Assembly: GCA_026708645.1 (NCBI GenBank)
Contig: JAPOUM010000021.1
Span: 1-64,000 of the forward strand
Direction: 5' to 3'
DNA: 64,000 bases
Source of the DNA: Acidimicrobiaceae bacterium
GTDB lineage: Bacteria > Actinomycetota > Acidimicrobiia > Acidimicrobiales > Aldehydirespiratoraceae
A program made the position numbers and the translations under genes. The notes under the pieces were generated by a model. That model had not been told where the DNA came from, made no database searches, and was given only the letters and a program-made list of their open reading frames with translations. Positions 52,435-61,372 of the stretch are shown here, piece after piece. Position 1 is the stretch's first letter. Every line of letters begins with the position of its first letter.

Positions 52435-55400
52435 TCATTTTGCGGCATTTTTGATGTCAGGGGGCGACAGATCGATCCTGAGCTGCTGCAACGCTTCGTC
52501 AGAGAGGTTGTCCCCGAGATACTCGACCAGCTCTTCTTGGCGGGGCTGGCCGAAGGCGAGGCGATAGGCGGCGAGGGTCTTGCGCAGCCTCGGCAAGGCT
52601 GCGGCCTCCCGGCTGAAAGGCATGACCGGCACCAAGCGCTCGATCTTGGCCGGCCCTTCGAACACCCAGTAGGGCGTCATCTCGTCGTCTTCTGCGGCTC
52701 TCTCCGATGTCGCTGTGTCGAAGAGCCGGCCCCAGGGGTCGGCGCCGCCGATCGAACCGTCTGCGAGCAAGTCCGGCGCCAGCTTCGTGGCGATGTTGCG
52801 TCTGACGGCGTGGCCCTTGTAGCGGTGGACGCGCCCCTCGCGCTGCTCCAAGTCCACCGGGTTGTAAGGCAGGTTCCAGTGGACGACGGCGTGGCACCAG
52901 AGATGAAAGTCCAAGCCTTCCTGTCCGATCGAAGTGGACGCCAGAACGAAAGGCCAGAACGGCGAATTGAACGCAGCCGCGACCGACCCGATCCGGTTCA
53001 CGCCGCCGCCGTCGAGAGACTGATCGGCGAAGGCGACCGCGAATCGGGTGCGCATCGTGTGGCGGTCGAATACGGGCGGCGCTTCGCGCTGCTGCTCACG
53101 GGCTGCGATATCCACCCGGTATGAGGAGGTGCGCAGGCTCAGAGCTTCCGCGATCTTCCCTCCGATGCTGTCGGCTGCCGAGGCGCGCTGCTCGTCGTTG
53201 GCGACATTGAGATGGCCGAGCCAGTCGCGCAGCACATGGCCGTGCTCGTCAAGCACGGCTTGCAGGTTGCCGTCCACACAGTGCCGCACGACTTCTCGCC
53301 AATAGGGTGCCGGCGCCTCAGCCGCTCGGGATTTGCCTGCGGGGCTGTTCTCGATCACCGCGGTGACCTCCGGGGCGTTGAAATAATGCCGGAAGGCGCC
53401 GCCCAGCAGAGTCGCGTTCGCCAGCGCGCCGCAATGGGATTCAGCGAGCCGGGTCACCGAGCAGATCATCCGCAAAGCGCACTGCGCCGGGCCTCCCACC
53501 GCCAGGTCGGTCAGCGCATCGACCAGGTCGTCGGGAGGTCGGCCCAGCACTCCGGCGCCTGTCGCGACCATGCGCCGAGCCTCGTCAAGATGGGCCTGCA
53601 GCCCCTGACTGCCGCCGCTGCCTTCGCCGCGGTTGCCTTGGAAGAGCGGGGCATTGTCAGCGCCGAGCAGGAACTCCACCGCTGACGGGCGCCGCTGCTG
53701 GTCGAGGAGCAGGGGCGCGGCCCAGTACCAACTCTGATCGACTGCATCTGAGGCGTGAGCCTTTCGCATGAGCGGTTCGACGGCTTCTGAGACACGAGAA
53801 CGGACTCGGTCGCGCAGCTGCTGGATGCTGCGCTGCGTTCCGGGACGCTCAGCGGTCTCGGCCCGGACGCGAGTCTTGTCGTCGGCCTGTTCGTCGCTTC
53901 GTTGCAGTGGTACGCCCGCCTCGTCCCGCGGTCTGGGATCGCCCATTTCAGCCAGGCTCGGACTCGGCCAAGTCAGCAGGAATGCGGTCATGGCCGCGGC
54001 CCGCCGTGCGCCGGCTGCTTCTCCCGGTGCGGGTCGCTCGGCTCGTTCGACGGTGCGGAAGGCGAGCCGCTGTCCGCCGCGCCGTCCGTAGTCGGCGCTG
54101 TAGCGGTGATCGCGGGCCGCGAAGGCGTGACGCTCGGCTGCGAAGCTGACCAACGAGGAGACAGTCTTGGGCACCACCGCCCAGCCCGAGAAGATCAGAC
54201 GCTTCGTGAAGTCGGACGCCTCAGACGACTCGTAGACAGATCCCGTGTCGTAGTAGCGCATCGACGGAGGGATCCACAGCAGATCGAACGCTCGATGCTG
54301 CTCCAAGTCTTCGAGCAGCCAGCGAAGCCGACCGTTCTCAGGATCGAGTTCGTTGTATGCGTCGATGTCGTCCCAGCTCAAAAGCCCCGGCCCCGGCTCG
54401 AGCATCCCGCCGACGTCGGGGCCGGCGTCTGAGAGGTCGACGTCTTGCGTGATCAGCTTCTTGAACTGATAGCTCTCCATGAAATTGACGAGGTACGGCG
54501 CCGACTTCCAGTACTCCGTCGGCTGATGATGCCCGGTGGCCTCAGCGAGGCCGTCAAAACGCAGATAGGCGCGCAGATCGCCATGCTGCACTGTCACCGG
54601 TTGGCTCGACTCGCGCAGCATCCCGCTGCGATCCGGCGTGGCAGCGAGCCTTTCCGTGCGCGCCATCACATTGCGCAACTCTTCGGAGATGTCGCGGCAG
54701 AGCTCTTCGGCGCCGCTGAGTGAGTCTGGGTGGCACAGATATCGGCGGAGATCCCGGAAACGGTGACCCAGCCGCTCGACCCGCTCGCGGTCGCCGTCGA
54801 ACAGGAACGCGCAGGTGTCCAGGAAGTCCTTGTAATGGTCGCCCTCGGCATCGTCCGCCGTCGTGTACATGCGGTATGGGGTGGCCGACAGCAGCAGCGT
54901 CCGCGTGAGGCGTTCAGTTTCGGGATCGCGGTAGTTGAAGAGCTTCTGAGCCATCTCGACGGCCAAGTCGCCGGGCGTCGTCTGGAGCAGGTCTTTGAAG
55001 CGCTGAAACTCGTCGAGCACCACCAGATCCGGCCGCAACGAATCCAGCCCGACCAGCGCCATTATGCGGCGCACCTCTCCGATCAGCTCCGCCATGCCCT
55101 GAAAGGTCTTCCAGGGAATCCTCAGCTTGTAGGCGAGTCCGGCCACGATCTCGTCGAACAAGGCGCGCAAGGGCTGCTCGCCTCTCGCTTCTCGTCGGCG
55201 ATCGGCTTCGGCTAGCCGCCTGCCGAACTCCTCGCGCGAGGCAGCGATCTGCTTCCTATACCACCGCTCCCATCCCTGAAGCCGCTTGCGCGGGTCGCCT
55301 GCTGAGATGCCGTGCCAGAAGATCCGCTGAGCGGGGCGGCGATCCATGACTGCTGCGCCCCAGTGGGCTCGCAGGAATGTGTAAGCCAGAGCGCGCTCGG

Positions 55401-55839
55401 TGAAAGCGCCCGTGCGGCGGCCGAAGTTCAGAGAAGTTCCAGGCGTGATCGCGATCACATTGATGCCGGCGCGCGACTCGTCGCCCTCGTTGAGCACTTT
55501 GAGCGGGAGCATGGTGAGCCGGTCGGCGCTGAAATTAGTGAGAGGCGTGATGCCGGACGGCACCAGCTTGCGGATGTTCTGACTGGCGATGGCCGCGTTG
55601 GAGCAGATGTAGACGATGTCGTGGCGCTTGTCGCCGCTGCGCCCGAGGTGTTCGATGACTTGGGCGATAACGCCTTTGGCGACATGGGTCTTGCCGAGGC
55701 CCACCTCGTCGGCCACGAGGAACCTGACCGCGGGATCCTTTTCGGCGAACATGCGCTCGAAGGCCCAGCGGGCAGTGCGCCGCTGGAAGTCTTTGAGATC
55801 GGCTAGCACCGCCTCGACGTCGATTCGCTGGTCGGTCAA
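52435..55839 (-). CDS. SNF2-like superfamily 2 helicase of a PLD/DUF6361 operon
   Basis: 1134 residues. The N-terminal ATPase lobe has Q-motif-like and DEVGLGKTHVAKG at 44-57. Walker B is LVVLDEFQRF (a DEFQ variant of DExx), motif III is LLSATPYRM, and the C-terminal lobe has STSIGQEGLDFHLWCHAVVHWN and DLEQREGRVHRYKGH. A long middle insert with many charged residues lies between them. It overlaps the PLD gene as ATGA, so the three genes are coupled. The family is used in several phage-defence systems, but I see no DISARM partners. Confidence 0.85.
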   Translation of the reverse strand: MTDQRIDVEAVLADLKDFQRRTARWAFERMFAEKDPAVRFLVADEVGLGKTHVAKGVIAQVIEHLGRSGDKRHDIVYICSNAAIASQNIRKLVPSGITPLTNFSADRLTMLPLKVLNEGDESRAGINVIAITPGTSLNFGRRTGAFTERALAYTFLRAHWGAAVMDRRPAQRIFWHGISAGDPRKRLQGWERWYRKQIAASREEFGRRLAEADRRREARGEQPLRALFDEIVAGLAYKLRIPWKTFQGMAELIGEVRRIMALVGLDSLRPDLVVLDEFQRFKDLLQTTPGDLAVEMAQKLFNYRDPETERLTRTLLLSATPYRMYTTADDAEGDHYKDFLDTCAFLFDGDRERVERLGHRFRDLRRYLCHPDSLSGAEELCRDISEELRNVMARTERLAATPDRSGMLRESSQPVTVQHGDLRAYLRFDGLAEATGHHQPTEYWKSAPYLVNFMESYQFKKLITQDVDLSDAGPDVGGMLEPGPGLLSWDDIDAYNELDPENGRLRWLLEDLEQHRAFDLLWIPPSMRYYDTGSVYESSEASDFTKRLIFSGWAVVPKTVSSLVSFAAERHAFAARDHRYSADYGRRGGQRLAFRTVERAERPAPGEAAGARRAAAMTAFLLTWPSPSLAEMGDPRPRDEAGVPLQRSDEQADDKTRVRAETAERPGTQRSIQQLRDRVRSRVSEAVEPLMRKAHASDAVDQSWYWAAPLLLDQQRRPSAVEFLLGADNAPLFQGNRGEGSGGSQGLQAHLDEARRMVATGAGVLGRPPDDLVDALTDLAVGGPAQCALRMICSVTRLAESHCGALANATLLGGAFRHYFNAPEVTAVIENSPAGKSRAAEAPAPYWREVVRHCVDGNLQAVLDEHGHVLRDWLGHLNVANDEQRASAADSIGGKIAEALSLRTSSYRVDIAAREQQREAPPVFDRHTMRTRFAVAFADQSLDGGGVNRIGSVAAAFNSPFWPFVLASTSIGQEGLDFHLWCHAVVHWNLPYNPVDLEQREGRVHRYKGHAVRRNIATKLAPDLLADGSIGGADPWGRLFDTATSERAAEDDEMTPYWVFEGPAKIERLVPVMPFSREAAALPRLRKTLAAYRLAFGQPRQEELVEYLGDNLSDEALQQLRIDLSPPDIKNAAK

Positions 55840-57893
55840 CTGCTTGATTCTCCTGGGTTTCCGGCGGTCGCCACATCGTGGATCATTCCCCAGAGCTCCG
55901 CGAAGCCCGGCGGCAGAACGTCCTCATCGGCGAGATCCGAAACGAGCGGGTGGATGCCTGCGAGCTTGGCGGGATCACGCCGCATCGCCGACAGCAGATT
56001 CTCCAGCACGGGCCGACTCAGGCCGGCGTCGTCTGCGCCGCCCGCGGCACCCGGCCTGTCGCTGATCCGCTCGACAATGTCGCGCAGGCTCGACTCGGCG
56101 GAGTCTTCGTCGAGCAGGGCGACGAGATAACGCAAGAAACGCTCAGCGTTGCCGATGAGCATCCGCAGCAGCAGCCGGTCACGCTCCTCGGGCAGGCCTT
56201 CGAGCGCGACCGGCACCACGAACCGGCTCAAGTTGCCGGCAGTGTCGTCGTCGGCTTTCTCGGCGGTGTCGCCCGCGAGTTCGAAGGCGAGAAAGCCGCT
56301 GATGTTCTCCAGGCTGGTCTCGAATCTCGCTTCGAGAGGCTCGCCCGGGTGAACCTGCTGTCTGTTCCCGGCGCTCGCGAGCGGCCAGCAGCGGATCGAC
56401 ACGCCGTCGCGCCCGGGCACAGGCTCGGTCGTGCTGTAGGTGACGGACCATCTGCCGCGGCTCGCGTCCGGTCGATCACTGGCCGCCGCCGCGCCATCAC
56501 GTTCTGAGTCTGTTGCGATTCGCCCGCTGAAATTGAGCATGGCGATCTTGCGGCGCAGACCGTCGAGCGAGGCGCCTCCGTCTCTTCCGGGCCCGGGGGG
56601 CTCACCTGCGACGTAGGGGATGAAGAGGTCGCGCAGGCTCGGCTCCTCGCTGCGACGGTTTGTTTCGCTGGCGGGGGCGAGCGAGTCCTCGTCGGTGTTT
56701 TCTCCTGCGCCTTCGCAGAGCCGGTCGATTCCGAGGACCGCCTTGGATCCGATCAGTTCCAAGAGGATCTCCACGTTGCTCGCGAAAGCGGGCCCGGTGG
56801 CGTTGGCCGATCCGAGGAACAGCCGCGCTCGGTCGGCGTCCTCGAAAGCGAACACTTTGGCGTGCAGGCCCACAAGCGGACGGCCGGGGTCGAGAGGCGA
56901 CAGCCGATCCTCTTGATCCTCGACTTCACGGACGCCGCGGTCGTCGAAGGTGTAGGCCTTGGTGACTCCGGAGAGCGAATCGCTCTTGAGAGAGTCGAGC
57001 GACTCCTGCCGGCTGACCAGCTCATCGATACGGCCAGGCTGGACCTGGCTGAAGAAGGCGTCGCTTACGAACGGCGAGATGATCAGCGAACGCTGCGCCT
57101 CAGTCGGCAGCGGCGGCGGTGCAGGTCGTCTTGCGTCAGAGAGTCCCAAGACATGCGCATGCAGCTCGTCCACGCCTTCGGGCAGCGCGAACACCGCCGT
57201 GCGCAGAGCCTCCGAAAGTGATCCCACCCGTTGCCGACGGTCGAGCGAGACTTCGCTGACGGCGGTTTCCAGCAAACCCTCGAAGAGGCTGCCGACAGGC
57301 TCGAGGCTCGCCCCGGCCGTGCCTGCCGATTCGTCGAGCCGCACGAGCGTGTCCCAGCTCTCGTCGAAGCCCAGATTCCGGCTGGAGACCAGCACTCGCA
57401 GCCTGTGTGCGCCGGCTCGGCCTTCGGCGGTTCGCCCGGACTGCGGGGCCGGCTCGTAGCGGATCACCCAGACCTTCGGATGGACGATGCCGTGTCGGGG
57501 CGCGGTGACAGCCACGACAGAGCGCTCCAGGAAGGCGAAGATCTTCTGCGAAGCGGGCAGAGCGATCTCGCCGGCCTGGCTGAACACGGTTAGCTTGCCG
57601 GCGTGGGATCGCAGCGCGTGAATCAGTTCGACAGGCTCGAGCCGTTCGCGTCCGCGGCTCGGATTGCCGCCGGCCGATCCGAGCGTGGCGTCGCCTTCGC
57701 TTTCAGGCTTGTCCAGAGGGTCTTCGCGGTCTGGGCTTCCGAGCGCCGCGCCCGTGAACGACAATGCCGCCGGGACGGCCAGCAGAGCCCTGAGGTTCAG
57801 GGTGAACGTCACGGCCATAGCCGATTCCAGCCGGAACCCCGCAGGCGGTCGCATGGCGTCGATCAGGGTGAGCCGGTTGGCGGGTTGCAGCAT
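55836..57893 (-). CDS. phospholipase-D-like protein with two HxK motifs
   Basis: 685 residues. Two catalytic-type motifs are seen: HPKVW at 138-142, with SSRNLGFDE downstream, and HAKVF at 344-348, with GSANATGPAF downstream. Two sites per chain fit a PLD-superfamily nuclease or lipase. The N terminus is variable and the C-terminal ~200 residues are helical with no named domain. The ATG at 57893 overlaps the DUF6361 stop by one base. It overlaps the helicase by ATGA. Confidence 0.8.
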   Translation of the reverse strand: MLQPANRLTLIDAMRPPAGFRLESAMAVTFTLNLRALLAVPAALSFTGAALGSPDREDPLDKPESEGDATLGSAGGNPSRGRERLEPVELIHALRSHAGKLTVFSQAGEIALPASQKIFAFLERSVVAVTAPRHGIVHPKVWVIRYEPAPQSGRTAEGRAGAHRLRVLVSSRNLGFDESWDTLVRLDESAGTAGASLEPVGSLFEGLLETAVSEVSLDRRQRVGSLSEALRTAVFALPEGVDELHAHVLGLSDARRPAPPPLPTEAQRSLIISPFVSDAFFSQVQPGRIDELVSRQESLDSLKSDSLSGVTKAYTFDDRGVREVEDQEDRLSPLDPGRPLVGLHAKVFAFEDADRARLFLGSANATGPAFASNVEILLELIGSKAVLGIDRLCEGAGENTDEDSLAPASETNRRSEEPSLRDLFIPYVAGEPPGPGRDGGASLDGLRRKIAMLNFSGRIATDSERDGAAAASDRPDASRGRWSVTYSTTEPVPGRDGVSIRCWPLASAGNRQQVHPGEPLEARFETSLENISGFLAFELAGDTAEKADDDTAGNLSRFVVPVALEGLPEERDRLLLRMLIGNAERFLRYLVALLDEDSAESSLRDIVERISDRPGAAGGADDAGLSRPVLENLLSAMRRDPAKLAGIHPLVSDLADEDVLPPGFAELWGMIHDVATAGNPGESSS

Positions 57894-59140
57894 CAGCTGC
57901 CCTGCTTTGCGGCCGCGAGGTCCGCTAGGTAGCGCTTGGTGACAGACCACCGATAGTCGAGTTGCCCGCCGAGCGGCGGAATGCCTGAGCTTTCGAGAGC
58001 GGACTGATGGGTCAGCCGGGCCCGTCTCGACTTGAGGCGCAACTCCCGTGCGCGGATCAGCTGGTGAATCTCGGCCTTCTCGGCGAAACCGGACGGGTCT
58101 TCGACGGAGAGTCGTGCCATCTCACCCCAGAAATCCAGCGCGCTCGACGATGCTCCGCGGCCGGCCATCAGCGCTTTGAAACTGTTCGAGTCGTCCACCC
58201 ATGAGCGCAACACATCGCCGCGGTCGGCGATCATTTGACTCCACTGCTCGAGCCGTTCTTGGGTGTCCGCCTCGATCTTCTCCGTGTCCCAGCCGAGTCC
58301 GCTGCCCGCTTGCCGCGCGGCCAGCAGCCTGTAGACGAGTCGCGGCCCTTGCGAGATCTCCGAGAAACAGCGAGCATGATGCAGCACTCCCGCGAGCGGC
58401 CTCTTGTCCGACTGCTCCTCGGCCGCCACGGGCTCGACAATGTCCCACGGATAATCAACCCCGTCGGCCGCTTCGGGTGTCGCCGCCAGAGCTGCCAGCA
58501 AGGAGTGCGGCTGGCTCTGCTGGATGCGTTCCACCAGGAATTCCGCTTCTCTCGGCGTGAGCGCGAAGCTGATGTCCGCTTTGAGGAAGTCGTCCGGCGA
58601 CGGCGGCAGGTCCGCCCACAGCGACACAGCTGCTGTAGTGGCGTTGCCGTCGTCGTCGCGTTCCACTCGCCGCTTGGCAGCGCCGGCTGCTGCGTGCTGT
58701 GCGAGTCCCACGGGGTTCCGGACGTCTCTTCGGATGCCCCAGGCGATCAGACCTCCCCAGTAGATGTCGCTCGGCATCCGTTTGAGTTTGCTTCCGGCTC
58801 GGTAACCGATCACGCCTTGGTTCCGCCCGAGAGGACGCAGACAATCGATGAGGCGGGCTTCGTCTTCGCGCTTTTTCCTGGCGAAATCGGGCGGCGGAAC
58901 GCGCTCGTCTTCTAACCGTTTGACGATCCAAGGCACGAAGAGGAAGTAGCGCAACCTGGTATGCACGGTCGAGGTGCCCGGGTTGAGCATGTCGGCGAAG
59001 CCGGTCCAGATTGAGCCCAGGCCCAGCAGGTCGAGCGTGCTCGACTCTTCGAGAGCGCGCAGCAGTTCCGCCACCCGCTCGCTGGCGGCGGCGTCGAAAT
59101 CGAGCCAGCCGAGCGACGACGCCGGCGCGTAATCGTCCAT
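57893..59140 (-). CDS. DUF6361 family protein
   Basis: 415 residues starting DDYAPASSLGWLDFDAAASERV, a typical N terminus of DUF6361 proteins, which occur beside PLD and helicase genes. The function of the family is unknown. Residues 35-80 (LGLGSIWTGFADMLNPGTST, TRLRYFLFVPWI) look like its conserved core. It is the first gene of the three-gene operon. The upstream intergenic region to YceI is only 46 bp, with both genes reading leftward. Confidence 0.8.
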   Translation of the reverse strand: MDDYAPASSLGWLDFDAAASERVAELLRALEESSTLDLLGLGSIWTGFADMLNPGTSTVHTRLRYFLFVPWIVKRLEDERVPPPDFARKKREDEARLIDCLRPLGRNQGVIGYRAGSKLKRMPSDIYWGGLIAWGIRRDVRNPVGLAQHAAAGAAKRRVERDDDGNATTAAVSLWADLPPSPDDFLKADISFALTPREAEFLVERIQQSQPHSLLAALAATPEAADGVDYPWDIVEPVAAEEQSDKRPLAGVLHHARCFSEISQGPRLVYRLLAARQAGSGLGWDTEKIEADTQERLEQWSQMIADRGDVLRSWVDDSNSFKALMAGRGASSSALDFWGEMARLSVEDPSGFAEKAEIHQLIRARELRLKSRRARLTHQSALESSGIPPLGGQLDYRWSVTKRYLADLAAAKQGS

Positions 59141-59186
59141 TCGTCACATTCAAGCACTGACAAGCCGCCGATGCCGCGGCGCGGAG

Positions 59187-60008
59187 TCAGCGCGCGAAGA
59201 ACAGCTGGAACTCCATGATGCCGTGATCCTCGACTGACACGACTATCGGAGCGGTGGGGGCGGTGACGCCGTAGTCGCTGAAGACGACCTCGCTTCTTCC
59301 CACAGCGAGCAGCCGGTCGCCCAGCAGCTGCGCTTCGAGGCTGAACGAGACGCGGTTGGTGACGCCCTTGATGGTCAAGTCGCCCTCGGCGACCCCGCTG
59401 AAAGCTTCGCCGTCGGCCAGACCCGGAGGCAAACCCAGAGGCGCAGCCAGAACGAATGTGGCCGTGGGAAAATCACTGGTGTTGAGAGCTTCGTAGATCC
59501 TGCCGTCGCGGAAGCTGTTGTCGGTGCGCAAAGTGGACATCATCACCGTGACCTCCGCGGCGAGCAGTTCGGTGTCGCTCAACTCGACAGTGCCGGACAC
59601 GTCGGCGGTGCGTCCCGCTGCGGTGAAGTCGCCGATGGTGCTGAGGACCTCGTCCACCCGGAAACCGGCGAAGCTGACCGTCGGCTGATCCTGCAAGTCG
59701 CCGGGGTCGTCTGATGCTTGCAGCTGCCATGTCCCGGCCAGCCCGCCGTCGCTTGAGGCGCTTGATGCCGCCTGGTCGGTGGCGCCGGATTCCGCGCCGC
59801 CCGTCGGGCCTGATTGAGCCGCGGCAGTCCCGTCGCCGCCTGCTTGAGGCGGCGCGGTCGTCGCGCCGGCGAGTCGCTCGACCGTGGCGCTCAGATCGAC
59901 CGCGTCGGGTGCGTCGTCACGGGTCAGCACATACCACGCCACAACCGCGGCGCCCACCACGACAGCGGCGACGACACCTGCGACGAGGAGTTTCAGCAGT
60001 CGTCTCAT
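59187..60008 (-). CDS. YceI-like lipid-binding protein, membrane-anchored
   Basis: 273 residues. A hydrophobic helix at about 7-29 anchors it, followed by a disordered linker and the YceI beta-barrel domain (TVSFAGFRVDEVLSTIGDFTAAGRTADVSG, NTSDFPTATFVLAAPL, LTIKGVTNRVSFSLEA). YceI proteins bind isoprenoid-type lipids. It overlaps the hemL stop by ATGA, so it belongs to the haem operon at least in translation. Confidence 0.88.
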   Translation of the reverse strand: MRRLLKLLVAGVVAAVVVGAAVVAWYVLTRDDAPDAVDLSATVERLAGATTAPPQAGGDGTAAAQSGPTGGAESGATDQAASSASSDGGLAGTWQLQASDDPGDLQDQPTVSFAGFRVDEVLSTIGDFTAAGRTADVSGTVELSDTELLAAEVTVMMSTLRTDNSFRDGRIYEALNTSDFPTATFVLAAPLGLPPGLADGEAFSGVAEGDLTIKGVTNRVSFSLEAQLLGDRLLAVGRSEVVFSDYGVTAPTAPIVVSVEDHGIMEFQLFFAR

Positions 60009-61372
60009 CTGTCGGCGGCCATCTCGCGGGCGGTCTCCGCGGCGGCTTCCACGGTGGCTTCGATCTCGCTGTCGTCGTGTGCCAGCGACACGAAGATCGC
60101 TTCGTAAGCTCCCGGCGCGAAGGCGATCCCGCGGCGCAGCATCCCGTGGAAGAACTTGCGGTAGAGGCCGTTGTCGGCCGCGGCGGAGGCCGTGTCGAAG
60201 TCATGCGGAGCGCTCTCGGTGAAGAAAAGTCCCAGCAAAGTGCCCACACGAGGCACCACGGCAGGGACCCCGGCCGCGGCGAAGGCCTGCGTCAGGCCTT
60301 GTTGGAGCGACTCGACAGCGGATTCGAGCCGCCGGTAGGCGTCGTCGTCGAGCAACTCCAGCACGGCGAGCCCCGCCGCGGTGGCCAGAGGATTCCCCGA
60401 GAGCGTGCCCGCCTGATACACGCCCCCGAGCGGCGCCAGTGCCGACATGATCTCCGTCGAAGCGCCGAAGGCGCCCACCGGCAGACCCCCGCCTATGACC
60501 TTGCCGAAGCACCAGACGTCGGGCTTCACCCCGAACCATTGCGCGGCGCCTCCCCGGCACAGACGGAACCCGGTGATCACCTCATCGAACAGCAGCATGG
60601 CGCCGACCTCGTCGCAGGCGTCGCGCAAACCCTGCAAGAAACCCGGCTCGGGGGCTACTAGGCCCATGTTGGCGGCCACCGGTTCCACGCACACCACAGC
60701 CACCGACTCATCGAGTCGCGGTATCACGTTGTAAGGCGCGACGACAGTGTCTGCCACAGCTCCGTCGGTCACTCCTTCGCTGCCTGCCAGTCCCTGCTGG
60801 GCCACCCCGGAGCCTCCGGCGACCAGCAGAGAGTCGCTGTGGCCGTGATAGCAGCCCGCGAATTTCACGATTTTGTCGCGGCCTGTGACGCCCCGCGCCA
60901 GGCGCACCGCCGACATCGCCGCCTCGGTGCCGCTGCTGGTGAGCCGGAGCATCTCCAGACCGTCGATGCGGGCGCGGACCTCTTCGGCGAGCAGCACCTC
61001 GCCTCGGGTGGGCGCCCCGTAGCTGGTGCCCCGCTCGGCTGCCTGCTGCACGGCACGCACCACCGCAGGGTGGGCATGGCCGGCGATCTGCGGGCCGTAG
61101 CTCTGCACATAGTCGATGTAGCGCCGGCCGTCGGCGTCATAAACGAAGGCGCCCTCGGCCTTGTCCACGAAATAGGGCGTGCCGCCCACCGAGCGGAAAG
61201 CGCGCACCGGAGAGTTCACCCCGCCGGGGATGACCTTGACAGCCCGCTCGAACAGAGTCTCGCTGGCGCCGCCGGGGCTCACAGGCGCCGCGCCCGTGCC
61301 GGTCGGGGCCGCCTCTTCCGGCTGCGACGCCGAGGACGACGAGAGCGACGTCGGCGCGAGCGGGGCTGTCAT
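60005..61372 (-). CDS. hemL: glutamate-1-semialdehyde 2,1-aminomutase
   Basis: 455 residues. The PLP-dependent core shows SSGTEAAMSAVRLARG, CYHGHSDSLL, LLFDEVITGFR and the catalytic lysine in FGKVIGGGLPVGAFGA. It converts glutamate-1-semialdehyde to 5-aminolevulinate. The start at 61372 overlaps the hemB stop by ATGA; a long upstream frame is a shadow over hemB. N-terminal 35 residues are low-complexity. Confidence 0.95.
   Translation of the reverse strand: MTAPLAPTSLSSSSASQPEEAAPTGTGAAPVSPGGASETLFERAVKVIPGGVNSPVRAFRSVGGTPYFVDKAEGAFVYDADGRRYIDYVQSYGPQIAGHAHPAVVRAVQQAAERGTSYGAPTRGEVLLAEEVRARIDGLEMLRLTSSGTEAAMSAVRLARGVTGRDKIVKFAGCYHGHSDSLLVAGGSGVAQQGLAGSEGVTDGAVADTVVAPYNVIPRLDESVAVVCVEPVAANMGLVAPEPGFLQGLRDACDEVGAMLLFDEVITGFRLCRGGAAQWFGVKPDVWCFGKVIGGGLPVGAFGASTEIMSALAPLGGVYQAGTLSGNPLATAAGLAVLELLDDDAYRRLESAVESLQQGLTQAFAAAGVPAVVPRVGTLLGLFFTESAPHDFDTASAAADNGLYRKFFHGMLRRGIAFAPGAYEAIFVSLAHDDSEIEATVEAAAETAREMAADR

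Noticed and set aside
52309-53124. 271-codon frame on the plus strand across the end of the helicase gene
   Set aside because: It overlaps two real minus-strand genes and shows no motif.
52435-59140. DISARM system
   Set aside because: Helicase and PLD occur there too, but the DUF1998 protein and adjacent methyltransferase are absent; DUF6361 is not a DISARM component.
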